In this document: positions 46,240 to 55,921 of the stretch, piece after piece | Position numbering within the stretch: position 1 is the first letter of the stretch | Layout of the letters: each line of letters opens with the position of its first letter | Origin: an uncultured Clostridia bacterium | GTDB lineage: Bacteria; Bacillota; Clostridia; Oscillospirales; Acutalibacteraceae | DNA length: 64,000 nt | Reading direction: 5' to 3' | Assembly: GCA_944385105.1 (NCBI GenBank) | Contig: CALWVR010000011.1 | Location: 1 to 64,000, forward strand | Notes under the pieces: model-generated | Databases searched by the model: none | What the model was told of the DNA's origin: nothing | Seen by the model: the letters and a program-made list of their open reading frames with translations, nothing else | Program-made: the position numbers and the translations under genes

Positions 46240-47127
46240 CTATCTTGTTCCTTTATCATATGGCTTTCCACTTGCCTTTGGCGCCATAGATTTGCCTACA
46301 AATAATATTAAAATTATGATCGTTAAAACATATGGTAACATATTTATTATTTCTGATGGTACTGCTATTTTTCCGCCACCAAGTGACACTGCTAATGCCT
46401 GAGCAATGGCAAATAGTAGACATGCTCCATATGCACCTTGAGGCGTCCATTTTCCGAATATAACTGCTGCCAATGCTATGAATCCTTGACCACTTATCGA
46501 CGTCGGCGTAAATTGGGCCACCACTGCTAAGGTCATAGATGCTCCACCTAAACCCGCTAAAAAGCCTGAAGAAATGACACTTAAATATCTAATCTTATAT
46601 ACATTTATACCCAACGTATCCGCTGCCGCAGGGTGCTCGCCTACTGATCTTATTCTAAGCCCCCACTTTGTTTTATATAAAATAAACCATAACAATATTG
46701 TCACTGCTAATGCTATAAACACTGTTATATCGATCACATTAAAAACTTTAGGTAATTTATTTGGTACTCTATCTGTCATAGTTTGATTTGAAAAGAAAAT
46801 CCTACATAAAAATAACGACAATCCTGGCCCTATAAAGTTAAGTGCCATTCCTGATATAGTTTGATCTGCTTTAAAGGATATAGATGCTATCGCATGTAAA
46901 AGAGCCATCAATGCTCCTGCAAGTCCCCCGGCTAAAAAGCCTAGCCATGGATTTGCCGTATAGTAGCCAATAGACGCTCCTACGAATGCTCCAAACGTCA
47001 TCATTCCTTCTATTCCAATATTTACTACTCCCGCTCTTTCCGATATTACTCCGCCCATTGCACCAAATATTAATGGTGCCGAATACATTAGTGTTGTATT
47101 TAACAACGAAAGAATACTACTTAGCAT
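46240..47127 (-). CDS. Nucleoside ABC transporter permease (NupQ/YufQ type)
   Basis: 295-residue inner-membrane permease with about eight spans and the motif VNIGIEGMMTFGAFVG near 30 typical of branched-chain-amino-acid/BMP-type permeases. It pairs with the next permease and the double ATPase. It overlaps nupP-like gene by 11 bases. A second frame inside it (46256-46450) is a shadow. Confidence 0.9.
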   Translation of the reverse strand: MLSSILSLLNTTLMYSAPLIFGAMGGVISERAGVVNIGIEGMMTFGAFVGASIGYYTANPWLGFLAGGLAGALMALLHAIASISFKADQTISGMALNFIGPGLSLFLCRIFFSNQTMTDRVPNKLPKVFNVIDITVFIALAVTILLWFILYKTKWGLRIRSVGEHPAAADTLGINVYKIRYLSVISSGFLAGLGGASMTLAVVAQFTPTSISGQGFIALAAVIFGKWTPQGAYGACLLFAIAQALAVSLGGGKIAVPSEIINMLPYVLTIIILILFVGKSMAPKASGKPYDKGTR

Positions 47128-48244
47128 TTTTATTACCTCTCTTTGCCAGTCTGTCGGCTAGCATTGGAACCACTCCTGTAAGCGCTACAAAAAACAATAT
47201 TATACCTATTGTTGTACCTATTATCTCAGATGGTATCCCTAAGTCTAACTGCAATGAGTTCCCCCCATAACTTAGACCTCCATAAAATAAACCAGAGAAA
47301 ATACAACCTATAGGCGATGTTCGAGCTATTAATGCAACAAACAATCCGTTAAATCCTATATTTTCAAACATTGTAAGCTGATATATTGCATGCGGCGATG
47401 TCCCTGTTATTGTCAATGCCGCGGCTAATCCACATATTGCTCCAGATATAGTCATTGCAGCTACAATGTTCCTTTTTACTCCTATCCCCGCAAACTCAGC
47501 TGCATGAGAATTTAGTCCTACAGCCCTTACCGTGTAACCTAATGTTGTCCTATGTAGTAGAAAACTTATAACTATTGCCATAATTACTGCTATAATGATC
47601 CCGTAATTAAGGTCTGTTTTAAGAACTATATCAGAAAGCCATTTATTTTGCTTTAAACAGTTTATTCCCTCTTTAGTATTTTTCCACTTATATAGAAGCA
47701 TGGTAAATCCTGATTCATTTATCGATACCGTTCTTGCTGAACTTGGTTTGTGAAATTCGCTGCTAGTAACAATAAAGTTACAAAAGTAAAATGCTATCCA
47801 GTTAAACATTATACTTGTTATTACTTCATGTATCCCAAATTTTGCCTTTAGAAAACCAACTATTGCTCCAAATATTGCTCCTGCTAATATGCCTGAAAGT
47901 ATAACTACCGGCACTTGAATTACCGGAGGTAAGTTAAGTTTTATCCCAACTACTGTTGCAGCTATCGAACCCATTATGTATTGTCCTTCAGCTCCTATAT
48001 TAAATAGGCCTGTTTTAAAAGCAAACGCTACACTTATACCTGTTAGAATTATTGGCGTGCTTTTTTCTATAACTTTAAAAATATATTTGGGTCTTGAAAA
48101 AATTCCTTTTATCAATGCACTAAAAGCCGCAAATGGATCATAGCCTGATATCGAAAGAATAATTCCGGCAACTAAAAGACCACATAAAATAGCTATTACC
48201 GTGGAGGTAAACGGCCTTTTAAGAATTTTTACTGTTGTCTGCAT
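47117..48244 (-). CDS. Nucleoside ABC transporter permease (NupP/YufP type)
   Basis: 375-residue permease, ten or so spans, with FNIGAEGQYIMGSIAATVVG near 80 and GLNSHAAEFAGIGV near 246, characteristic of the larger partner in BMP-type nucleoside importers. Begins 26 bases inside the ATPase gene. Confidence 0.9.
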   Translation of the reverse strand: MQTTVKILKRPFTSTVIAILCGLLVAGIILSISGYDPFAAFSALIKGIFSRPKYIFKVIEKSTPIILTGISVAFAFKTGLFNIGAEGQYIMGSIAATVVGIKLNLPPVIQVPVVILSGILAGAIFGAIVGFLKAKFGIHEVITSIMFNWIAFYFCNFIVTSSEFHKPSSARTVSINESGFTMLLYKWKNTKEGINCLKQNKWLSDIVLKTDLNYGIIIAVIMAIVISFLLHRTTLGYTVRAVGLNSHAAEFAGIGVKRNIVAAMTISGAICGLAAALTITGTSPHAIYQLTMFENIGFNGLFVALIARTSPIGCIFSGLFYGGLSYGGNSLQLDLGIPSEIIGTTIGIILFFVALTGVVPMLADRLAKRGNKNAK

Positions 48245-49784
48245 TTTTTTTACTACCTCCTGCCATTAATAATCCTATAGTATTCTCATTTACTTCTTTC
48301 CTATCATACTCTCCAACTATAGTTCCATTATATATAACAGCTATTCTATCTGATAAACTCATAATTTCATCAAGTTCCAGCGACACTAATAAAACCGCTT
48401 TGCCTTTATCCCTCTGTTCCACTAAAGTTCTGTGAACATATTCTATTGCCCCTACATCAAGCCCCCTTGTCGGTTGCACCGCTATTAGTAATTCGGGTTC
48501 GTTTTTTATTTCTCTCCCAATTATTATCTTTTGTTGATTCCCTCCTGATAACGCCCTTATTTTTTTCCTATGGCATTTCTCTGGTCTTACGTCATATTCT
48601 TTTATAATATTTTTCGCAAATTTATTGATTTCATCATAATTAAGAATTCCAAATCTTGAATATGGTGCTTCATTATACTTTTCAAGAATAGCATTTTGCG
48701 CTACTGAAAAGTCTAATACTAGACCCCTTTTTTGCCTATCTTCATGAATTGTTGATACTTTATTCTTTATTACATTTTTAGGTTTAGTATTTTGTATCTC
48801 TTTTCCGTTGATTTTTATGGTCCCTTCTTTTACCTTTACAAGACTTGTTATAGCTTCAATAAGTTCTTTTTGTCCATTTCCATCAACACCTGCTATACCT
48901 ACTATCTCACCTTTCCTTACTTTTAAAGAAAGATTCTTTATAGAGTCTATATTGGCATGTATCTCATTTTGAACAGTAATATTATCTATTTCAAATACCA
49001 CTTCGCCCGGTTTCGCCGGCGTTTTATCAACCACTAGATTTACACTTCTACCTACCATTTTATCTGCTAACTCAGATTCATCTACTTCACTAACATTTAC
49101 AGTATCAACATATTTTCCCCTTCTTATTATACTGCAAACCTCTGATGATGCCTTTATCTCTTTTAGCTTGTGCGTAATAATGATTATTGTCTTACCGTCT
49201 TCTATTAGCTTGTGCATTATATTAATAAGGTCTTCTATCTCTTGCGGGGTTAGTACTGCCGTTGGTTCATCGAATATTAGAAGATCGGCTCCCCTGTAAA
49301 GTGCCTTTAATATTTCTACCCTTTGTTGCATTCCTACTGATATATTCTCTATCTTTGCTTTTTGGTCAACTTTTAAACCGTATTTTTTTATTATTTCATC
49401 TATTTCAGTCCGCGCCTTCTTCATGTCTAAAACACCAAAGTCTTTCGTTACCTCTCGGCCTAAAATAATGTTTTGAGCTACTGTAAAGTTATTCACTAAC
49501 ATAAAATGTTGATGTACCATTCCAATTTTGTTCTCTATTGCTACATTGGGATTCTTAATTTCTACCTTTTTTCCATTTAAGTATATCTCACCTGAATCTG
49601 CCTGATATAGCCCATAAAGAATATTCATAAGTGTAGTTTTTCCTGCTCCATTTTCTCCAAGCAATGCATGAATTGTCCCTTTTTTTACATCTATACTAAC
49701 TTCATTCAATGCACAGAATTCTCCAAAGTTCTTGGTAATTGCACGCATTTGAACTGCATAATCAGAACTAATTTTCACTTTCAT
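48219..49784 (-). CDS. Nucleoside ABC transporter, double ATPase (NupO/YufO type)
   Basis: 521 residues, two ABC domains in one chain. First domain has an intact Walker A (GENGAGKTTL near 43) and signature SVGMQQRVEILKAL; second has the degenerate GVDGNGQKEL loop near 294 and LSGGNQQKIIIGREI near 413, as in RbsA-like proteins. It energises import of nucleosides bound by the lipoprotein encoded upstream. Confidence 0.92.
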   Translation of the reverse strand: MKVKISSDYAVQMRAITKNFGEFCALNEVSIDVKKGTIHALLGENGAGKTTLMNILYGLYQADSGEIYLNGKKVEIKNPNVAIENKIGMVHQHFMLVNNFTVAQNIILGREVTKDFGVLDMKKARTEIDEIIKKYGLKVDQKAKIENISVGMQQRVEILKALYRGADLLIFDEPTAVLTPQEIEDLINIMHKLIEDGKTIIIITHKLKEIKASSEVCSIIRRGKYVDTVNVSEVDESELADKMVGRSVNLVVDKTPAKPGEVVFEIDNITVQNEIHANIDSIKNLSLKVRKGEIVGIAGVDGNGQKELIEAITSLVKVKEGTIKINGKEIQNTKPKNVIKNKVSTIHEDRQKRGLVLDFSVAQNAILEKYNEAPYSRFGILNYDEINKFAKNIIKEYDVRPEKCHRKKIRALSGGNQQKIIIGREIKNEPELLIAVQPTRGLDVGAIEYVHRTLVEQRDKGKAVLLVSLELDEIMSLSDRIAVIYNGTIVGEYDRKEVNENTIGLLMAGGSKKNADNSKNS

Positions 49785-49847
49785 TAGTCCCTCCTTTTAA
49801 GTTTACTTTTTATTCTTAATAAAATAATCTTACTTTTAATTCAGAGA

Positions 49848-50897
49848 CTAATTATCTGTCATCCTTTTCTCAAACTCCTTATAAGTTTCTAAATTATAAG
49901 GGACTTTTATAGTTCCATCCTTTATAAGTTCGGCTATTTTCATTGTATCTTGATAGACAATCGGATCTAAAATCTTGTTTGTCTCCGGAATCCCCACACA
50001 GTCTTCTTTTATTCCAAACTCGAAATTCATTCCCCCGATTTCTTCTCCATCCATCTTCTTCTTAGACACTATTTCCACTGCTGCTCCTACGTTCTTTATT
50101 GCAGAAGTTAAAACATTATCCGGCGCTATATAGGATTGATCTCTGTCTACCCCTATAACATACCTATTTGTGTCTTTCGCAGCCTCTATTACCCCATAGC
50201 CTACTCCTCCAGCTGCATGAAATATTACATCACATTTATCACTACTGTACATCTTATAAGCTATTGCCTTACCTTTAGCTTCATCTGAAAAACTATCCGC
50301 ATATTGAACTACAACATCTATATTCTTTCCAAGTTCTTTTGCCGCCCACAAAAGTCCAGCTTTGTACCCTGACTCAAACTGATCTATAACCGGATTTTTC
50401 ATTCCTCCTATAAATCCCACTTTATGCGTTTTAGTAGTCCTTCCAGCTATATACCCAACCATAAATGCTGATTCCTGCGAGCGGAAAACTACTCCCGTAA
50501 CATTATTAAACTCTCCTTCTTCAAACGCATAATCAACTATAACGTAATTTTTATCAAGATTTAACTTTGAAACCTGTTCTATTGGGTCAGACATAACATA
50601 TCCTATCCCTAAAATTAAATCACTGTTTCCATCAGAAAGTTTATCTAGATTCAGTAAAAAGTCTGAAGACTGTTTTGGTTCCATATAACTAACCTGTGCT
50701 CCGGTTTTATTGCTAAACTTTTGCAGCCCCTCCCAAGCAGACTGATTAAATGATTGGTCATTTACACCTCCTAAGTCTGGGACCATAGAAACTCTAAATA
50801 CTCCATCATTCTCTATTGTCTGAGGATCGTCCCATGAGCAACCGGGTAGCATAAATATCATCAGTGATATAATAAAAAAAGATATAATTCTTTTCAA
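49848..50897 (-). CDS. BMP family nucleoside-binding lipoprotein
   Basis: 349-residue substrate-binding protein of the BMP/PnrA family. Signal peptide with lipobox MLPGCS (Cys near 20), then VPDLGGVNDQSFNQSAWEGL, GFIGGMKNPVIDQFESGYKAG and HAAGGVGYGVIEAA, the usual purine/nucleoside-contacting regions. The TTG at 50897 after GGAGG gives MKRIISFF and is preferred over the TTG at 50915. It is the receptor of the importer in this operon. Confidence 0.9.
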   Translation of the reverse strand: MKRIISFFIISLMIFMLPGCSWDDPQTIENDGVFRVSMVPDLGGVNDQSFNQSAWEGLQKFSNKTGAQVSYMEPKQSSDFLLNLDKLSDGNSDLILGIGYVMSDPIEQVSKLNLDKNYVIVDYAFEEGEFNNVTGVVFRSQESAFMVGYIAGRTTKTHKVGFIGGMKNPVIDQFESGYKAGLLWAAKELGKNIDVVVQYADSFSDEAKGKAIAYKMYSSDKCDVIFHAAGGVGYGVIEAAKDTNRYVIGVDRDQSYIAPDNVLTSAIKNVGAAVEIVSKKKMDGEEIGGMNFEFGIKEDCVGIPETNKILDPIVYQDTMKIAELIKDGTIKVPYNLETYKEFEKRMTDN

Positions 50898-50937
50898 AAA
50901 TATTCCTCCAAACAAAATAACAACTTTTTAATCCTTA

Positions 50938-51663
50938 TTACTTACTTATAGATTCTACTGTAGATAATGCTAAAAGAACCATATCCTTTACTCCCTCTTG
51001 CCTCTCCATTGACGATATCATTTCTTTTTCAAAAATTCTATCAGATATAGTTAATATACATAGTGCATTCTTACCAGCCCTTGCTGCATTTAAGTAAAGA
51101 GCAACTGACTCCATCTCTACCGCCATAACACCAAATTTTGACCAAGGTTTTAACTTTTTTTCCGCGTCTACATAAAAAACGTCAGACGACAATATATTTC
51201 CTACCTTCACCTTCATGCCTATATCTTTGGCTGCTTTAACTGTTTGACTTAGTAAATCATAACTAGGTATTGGTGCATATGTACCAGGTAAATCAAACTG
51301 CATTGCATAATTTGAATCTGTACATACACCCATTCCTATAACTATATCTCTTAACTTTATGTCTCGTAATATGCTTCCTGCTGTACCTATTCTTATAATG
51401 TTATCAACGTCATAAAAGTTGAAAAGTTCATATGAATATATTCCCATAGAGGCCATACCCATGCCTGATCCCATAACTGATACTTTCGTACCCTTGTAGT
51501 ATCCTGTATACCCATTCATATTTCTAACTGTATTAAAAATTTTTGCATTTTCCAAAAAATTTTCTGCTATAAATCTAGCCCTTAAAGGGTCCCCTGGCAT
51601 GATAACCGTTTTTGCTATTTCTCCCTCTTTTGCACTTATATGCGGTGTTGGAACTTTAGCCAT
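50938..51663 (-). CDS. deoD: Purine nucleoside phosphorylase, DeoD type
   Basis: 241-residue hexameric-type PNP cleaving (deoxy)inosine, guanosine and adenosine with phosphate. TPHISA at the start, VIMPGDPLRARFIAE near 20, GSGMGMASMGIYSYEL near 65, RIGTAGSI near 92 and VEMESVALY near 180, with catalytic aspartate in TISDR near 206. Confidence 0.94.
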   Translation of the reverse strand: MAKVPTPHISAKEGEIAKTVIMPGDPLRARFIAENFLENAKIFNTVRNMNGYTGYYKGTKVSVMGSGMGMASMGIYSYELFNFYDVDNIIRIGTAGSILRDIKLRDIVIGMGVCTDSNYAMQFDLPGTYAPIPSYDLLSQTVKAAKDIGMKVKVGNILSSDVFYVDAEKKLKPWSKFGVMAVEMESVALYLNAARAGKNALCILTISDRIFEKEMISSMERQEGVKDMVLLALSTVESISK

Positions 51664-51681
51664 AAAAATATCTCCTTAAAC

Positions 51682-52350
51682 TTATTTATCTATTTTAATT
51701 TTAATCTTAAATAGCCTAAAAATATAATTATTTATAAACTCCGACATAAATTGTATTATAGGCCCTCCTAAAATAGCTGTAGCTATTGTTGTGACTCCTA
51801 CTTTTCCTCCAAGTAAGAATCCCACTATCAAAGCTGACATGTCTATTCCTACCCTAAATACTTTATATTGCTTATTGGTATTATCTTTTAAAATAAGTGC
51901 GCACCCCGTCCATGGGTCAACACCTATATCTATCGCAATAAATATCCCTATTCCAAAAAATAAAAGTATGCATGCTAATACAACACATAATATTCTTAAT
52001 ACCACATTATTATCTATTTTTAGAAATTCATATATAGATACACCCATGTTTATGAAATTTCCAAGTGGCAATGTATATATAAATGTACCTATGTTTATGT
52101 AACGTCTTCCAAAAATTAAAACTACCACAAATAATGTATAGTTGGCTATATTTGAAGCTGTCCCTATATCAGTCCCTAACAGCTTACTTAGTCCATCAAA
52201 AAAAACTGATATCGGATCATTTCCAAAGTTTGCACCTGTGTTTAACCCTATTCCTATTCCTATCATTATAGCAGCTAAGCATGCTAAAATTATCTTCTTT
52301 ATAATGTCAGGTAAAGGTTGTTTAAATATAGACGTATCATAAGCAGACAT
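51682..52350 (-). CDS. YczE/YyaS/YitT-like membrane protein
   Basis: 222 residues, about five membrane spans, with GNDPISVFFDGLSKLLGTDIGT near 44 and VDPWTGCAL near 142 matching the YczE/YyaS-type integral membrane family, whose role is unknown. It sits between deoB and deoD with 18-nt gaps, so it is part of the nucleoside operon and may assist uptake or export of a nucleoside or base; this is inference from position only. Confidence 0.8.
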   Translation of the reverse strand: MSAYDTSIFKQPLPDIIKKIILACLAAIMIGIGIGLNTGANFGNDPISVFFDGLSKLLGTDIGTASNIANYTLFVVVLIFGRRYINIGTFIYTLPLGNFINMGVSIYEFLKIDNNVVLRILCVVLACILLFFGIGIFIAIDIGVDPWTGCALILKDNTNKQYKVFRVGIDMSALIVGFLLGGKVGVTTIATAILGGPIIQFMSEFINNYIFRLFKIKIKIDK

Positions 52351-53526
52351 CTATATTAACACCTCTTTTAGCATTGATTGCCCTTTTATTTTGATATCTA
52401 TTCCAAAGTAATCAACTACTGTAGCTCCAATATCTGAAAATGTCTCTCTAGTTCCAAGGTTCTTGCCCTTTTTCACTTTTTCACCATATATTAAAATTGG
52501 AGTATACTCCCTTGTATGATCTGTTGATATGTCTCCAGGGTCACATCCATGGTCTGCTGTAATCATTAATATATCATCTTCTCTTAGCTTTGATATAATT
52601 AAAGGTATTTTATCGTCAAAATAAGATATAGCCTTTGCATATCCATCCACATCATTTCGATGTCCATATACCATGTCAAAGTCTACAAGATTTATAAAGC
52701 ATAAACCTTCAAAGTCTCTCTCCAATACCTCCATTGTACGCTCTAGCCCATCTTGATTATTCTTAGTCTTTATAAAATTAGTTATTCCCTTACCAACAAA
52801 TATATCATTAATTTTGCCTACCGCAATTACTTCCTTATTATTTTCAGAAAGTTGGTCTAAAAATGTAATACCCGGGGGAACAAGCGAAAAGTCATGTCTA
52901 TTAGAAGTTCTTTGAAAATCTGGATAGCTCCCAACAAATGGTCTTGCTATAACTCTTCCTACCCCATGTTCACCTTTTAATATTTCTCTTGCTATTTTGC
53001 AATATCTATAAAGCTCTTCTATTGGAACAATTTCTTCATGGGCTGCTATTTGAAAAACACTATCTGCAGAAGTATATACTATAAGACTACCTGTTTTTAT
53101 GTGTTCTTGTCCATAATCCTTAATCACTTCTGTACCAGAATATGGCTTATTACATATAACCTTACGTCCTGTTTTTTCCTCAAACTCGGAAATAATTTTA
53201 CTCGGAAACCCATCTTTATATGTAGGTAATGGCCTTTTTGATTCTATTCCAGCGATTTCCCAATGACCTATAGTAGTATCCTTTCCTTTAGAAATCTCCT
53301 TCATTCTTCCAAACGTTCCTATTGGATTAGCATACTTTTCTCCACAACAAACTCCATCTATATTAAAAAGCCCTAGTTTTCTCATGTTAGGAGTCATAAA
53401 GTATTGACTTTTTGATATAGACATTAAAGTATTACAATCTTCATCTCCATACGCTTTTGCATCGTCCATAGCACCTATTCCAAAACTATCAAGAACTATA
53501 AGAAAAACCCTTCCTATTTTAATCAC
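52351..53526 (-). CDS. deoB: Phosphopentomutase
   Basis: 391-residue alkaline-phosphatase-superfamily enzyme interconverting (deoxy)ribose 1- and 5-phosphate. Metal ligands are visible in VLDSFGIGAMDDA at the start and in ITADHGCDPGDISTDHTREY near 327. First gene of the operon deoB-yczE-deoD-bmp-nupO-nupP-nupQ-deoC-cdd-pdp. Confidence 0.95.
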   Translation of the reverse strand: MIKIGRVFLIVLDSFGIGAMDDAKAYGDEDCNTLMSISKSQYFMTPNMRKLGLFNIDGVCCGEKYANPIGTFGRMKEISKGKDTTIGHWEIAGIESKRPLPTYKDGFPSKIISEFEEKTGRKVICNKPYSGTEVIKDYGQEHIKTGSLIVYTSADSVFQIAAHEEIVPIEELYRYCKIAREILKGEHGVGRVIARPFVGSYPDFQRTSNRHDFSLVPPGITFLDQLSENNKEVIAVGKINDIFVGKGITNFIKTKNNQDGLERTMEVLERDFEGLCFINLVDFDMVYGHRNDVDGYAKAISYFDDKIPLIISKLREDDILMITADHGCDPGDISTDHTREYTPILIYGEKVKKGKNLGTRETFSDIGATVVDYFGIDIKIKGQSMLKEVLI

Positions 53527-53818
53527 CTCTTTTTAAAACACTATAAACCAATACTATTTATATGAACAAAATTTAATATTTATTTTTAAAATAAACCTAT
53601 ATAAAACTAAAATTGCCCCTATATATTATAATATGTTGCACTAAATTCGTAAAGATAAATTCTACTACAGCGCAAAAAAATTGTTAATTTGCATATATTT
53701 ATAATTAATTGATACAAAATAATAACAATCAATCTCCATGAAACTCATAGACATTATCGTATTAACAAAAGCAACCAATAAGTTTCACGAATATAAATAT
53801 TAGCAAATCAACAACTTT
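53527..53818. other. Intergenic region upstream of the nucleoside operon
   Basis: 292 AT-rich bases between the V-ATPase subunit D stop and deoB. It contains the promoter below. I see no terminator after the ATPase operon and no small gene. Confidence 0.5.
53625..53653 (-). promoter_or_regulatory. Possible promoter of the nucleoside operon
   Basis: Minus strand TTTACG (53648-53653), 17 nt, TATAAT (53625-53630). It would give a leader of about 95 nt. No DeoR-type repeat was identified. Confidence 0.45.
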
Positions 53819-54430
53819 TTATTTTTTTCTTCTCTTTATTACCTTTAATCTTGAAAATTCTTCCCTATCTTTTTCTTCAAGCGCATCAGTTATAAATTTT
53901 ACATTTCTTTCAAATCTTGGTATAACTATATTCTTTAGTGCATTCGCCCTTTTCTGCGTTTTACTTATTGCATCTGCAAGCCTATATATACTATTCTCTA
54001 CTTCAGATAACTCTGCTGTCAAATGTTTTACCTTTATAAAACGCCTATAAGCTTCATCTAGCATAGAATTAGAAGTGTATAGTCCAAATGGAAAGGTAGT
54101 ACTTTCTTTTTCTCTTAAAGATACTATGGGAATCTCCACTCCCATTACACTCCTATAAGAAAGTTTAAGGGTTTCATCAATCGGCACTGTTCCTGCTATT
54201 TCACTACATATTCCAAGCGTTATGTTGGCCCTTTTTAACGCCTCATAAGCACTGCTATAAGTATCGTCTATCTTGTCCTGTATACTCCCCGCATGCTTTA
54301 TTAGCATCATTAATTCTCTTATTAATATATTTCTCTTCCTATCAAGTAAATCAAACCCGCCCTTTGCAAGTTCTAAAGACTTTTTTACTGCTATAAGGTT
54401 ACCTTTTGTAGGTACCACAGGTGTGCTCAA
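53819..54430 (-). CDS. ntpD: V/A-type ATP synthase subunit D
   Basis: 203-residue central-stalk subunit, a long antiparallel coiled coil (residues about 10-70 and 120-185). TPVVPTKGNLIAVKKSLELAK at the start and ERNVKFITDALEEKDREE-like C-terminal stretch are characteristic. Last gene of the nine-gene ATPase operon. Confidence 0.94.
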   Translation of the reverse strand: MSTPVVPTKGNLIAVKKSLELAKGGFDLLDRKRNILIRELMMLIKHAGSIQDKIDDTYSSAYEALKRANITLGICSEIAGTVPIDETLKLSYRSVMGVEIPIVSLREKESTTFPFGLYTSNSMLDEAYRRFIKVKHLTAELSEVENSIYRLADAISKTQKRANALKNIVIPRFERNVKFITDALEEKDREEFSRLKVIKRRKK

Positions 54431-54460
54431 TTGACTTCACCTCCTAAATTTTTATATAAA

Positions 54461-55873
54461 TTACTTATTATCAGAATCATCATCTTTTGTAGCAGTATCT
54501 AAAGAACGATAATACTTATCTAAGATACTATCATCTATTCTATCAAGGTCTTTTCTTGGTAACAAAGATAAAAGTTCCCACCCTAATTCCAAACTCTTAG
54601 TTATAGGTCTATCTTCATTAAAACTTTGATTTACAAACCTTGATTCAAACTGTTTTCCAAATTCCAAAAGTTTTTTATCGTCCTCAGAAAGTTCTTCTTC
54701 TCCTATAACTGAAGCTAAAGACCTTGCCTCCATTACCTTTGCATAAGACGCAAAAAGCTGATTTGCAAGAGGTGAATGATCTTCCCTTGTATACTTTTCA
54801 CCTATTCCATCCTTCATAAGTCTTGAAAGAGACGGTAAAATTGATACCGGCGGATATATCCCTTCTCCAGCTAAAGACCTATCAAGCACTATTTGTCCTT
54901 CTGTTATATATCCAGTTAAGTCCGGCACTGGATGCGTAATGTCATCATTCGGCATGGTTAATATTGGTATTTGAGTGACCGACCCCTTCTTACCTTTTAT
55001 CATTCCTGCTCTTTCATATAGTGATGCTAAATCTGAATAAAGGTATCCAGGATATCCTTTCCTACCTGGGATTTCACCTTTTGACGAGCTAAATTCACGC
55101 AATGCTTCTGCATATGATGTCATATCCGTCATTATAACAAGTATATGCATATCTAGTTCAAATGCAAGGTATTCAGCAACAGTTAGTGCACACCTTGGTG
55201 TCAAAGTCCTTTCTATAACGGGGTCGTTTGATAAATTCAAAAACATTACAACCCTTTGCAGTACTCCCGATTCTTCAAAACTTCTCCTAAAATATTCTGC
55301 AACATCGTTTTTTACTCCCATGGCAGCAAAAACTATAGCAAAGTTTTCCCCTTCTTCAGAGGAAATCTTCGCTTGTCTTGCAATTTGAACTGCCAATTCA
55401 TTGTGTTTCATACCTGAACCTGAAAAGATTGGAAGCTTTTGGCCTCTAATTAGCGTAGACAGCGTATCTATAGTCGATATACCTGTATTTATATAATTCT
55501 TAGGATAAACTCTTGCAACCGGATTAATAGGAGTACCATTAATATTCATTTTCTTCTCCGGAAATATCTCTCCTAGGTCATCTATTGGCCTTCCTGCACC
55601 ATCAAAAACTCTTCCCAAAACCTCTGGTGAGAGCTTCATTTCCATAGGGTGCCCTTTTAATCTGGTCCTTGTATTTTCAAGTGAAAGCTCTTTTGTCCCT
55701 TCAAAAACCTGGACGACTATTCTATCTCCCTCTATTTGTACAACTCTTCCTTGTCGTACCGTCCCATTTTCTAAACGTATTCCAACTACTTCCTCATAAG
55801 ATACTCCCAAAACTCCATCAATTACTATTAATGAACCCTTTATCTCCTTTACACCAATGTAGTCAATTATCAT
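54461..55873 (-). CDS. ntpB: V/A-type ATP synthase subunit B
   Basis: 470-residue non-catalytic nucleotide-binding subunit of the V1/A1 head. It has [19 protein letters not shown] in place of a full P-loop near 145, which is normal for subunit B, and [25 protein letters not shown] motifs near 250, [18 protein letters not shown] near 275. Confidence 0.95.
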   Translation of the reverse strand: MIIDYIGVKEIKGSLIVIDGVLGVSYEEVVGIRLENGTVRQGRVVQIEGDRIVVQVFEGTKELSLENTRTRLKGHPMEMKLSPEVLGRVFDGAGRPIDDLGEIFPEKKMNINGTPINPVARVYPKNYINTGISTIDTLSTLIRGQKLPIFSGSGMKHNELAVQIARQAKISSEEGENFAIVFAAMGVKNDVAEYFRRSFEESGVLQRVVMFLNLSNDPVIERTLTPRCALTVAEYLAFELDMHILVIMTDMTSYAEALREFSSSKGEIPGRKGYPGYLYSDLASLYERAGMIKGKKGSVTQIPILTMPNDDITHPVPDLTGYITEGQIVLDRSLAGEGIYPPVSILPSLSRLMKDGIGEKYTREDHSPLANQLFASYAKVMEARSLASVIGEEELSEDDKKLLEFGKQFESRFVNQSFNEDRPITKSLELGWELLSLLPRKDLDRIDDSILDKYYRSLDTATKDDDSDNK

Positions 55874-55921
55874 AGCTTATCACACTCCGTCCCCTGCCTT
55901 TTTCTCTTGTCTCAGTTATAA

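Noticed and set aside
46256..46450. 64-residue frame on the same strand as the nucleoside permease
   Set aside because: Out-of-frame shadow within a complete permease gene; the protein has no sensible composition.
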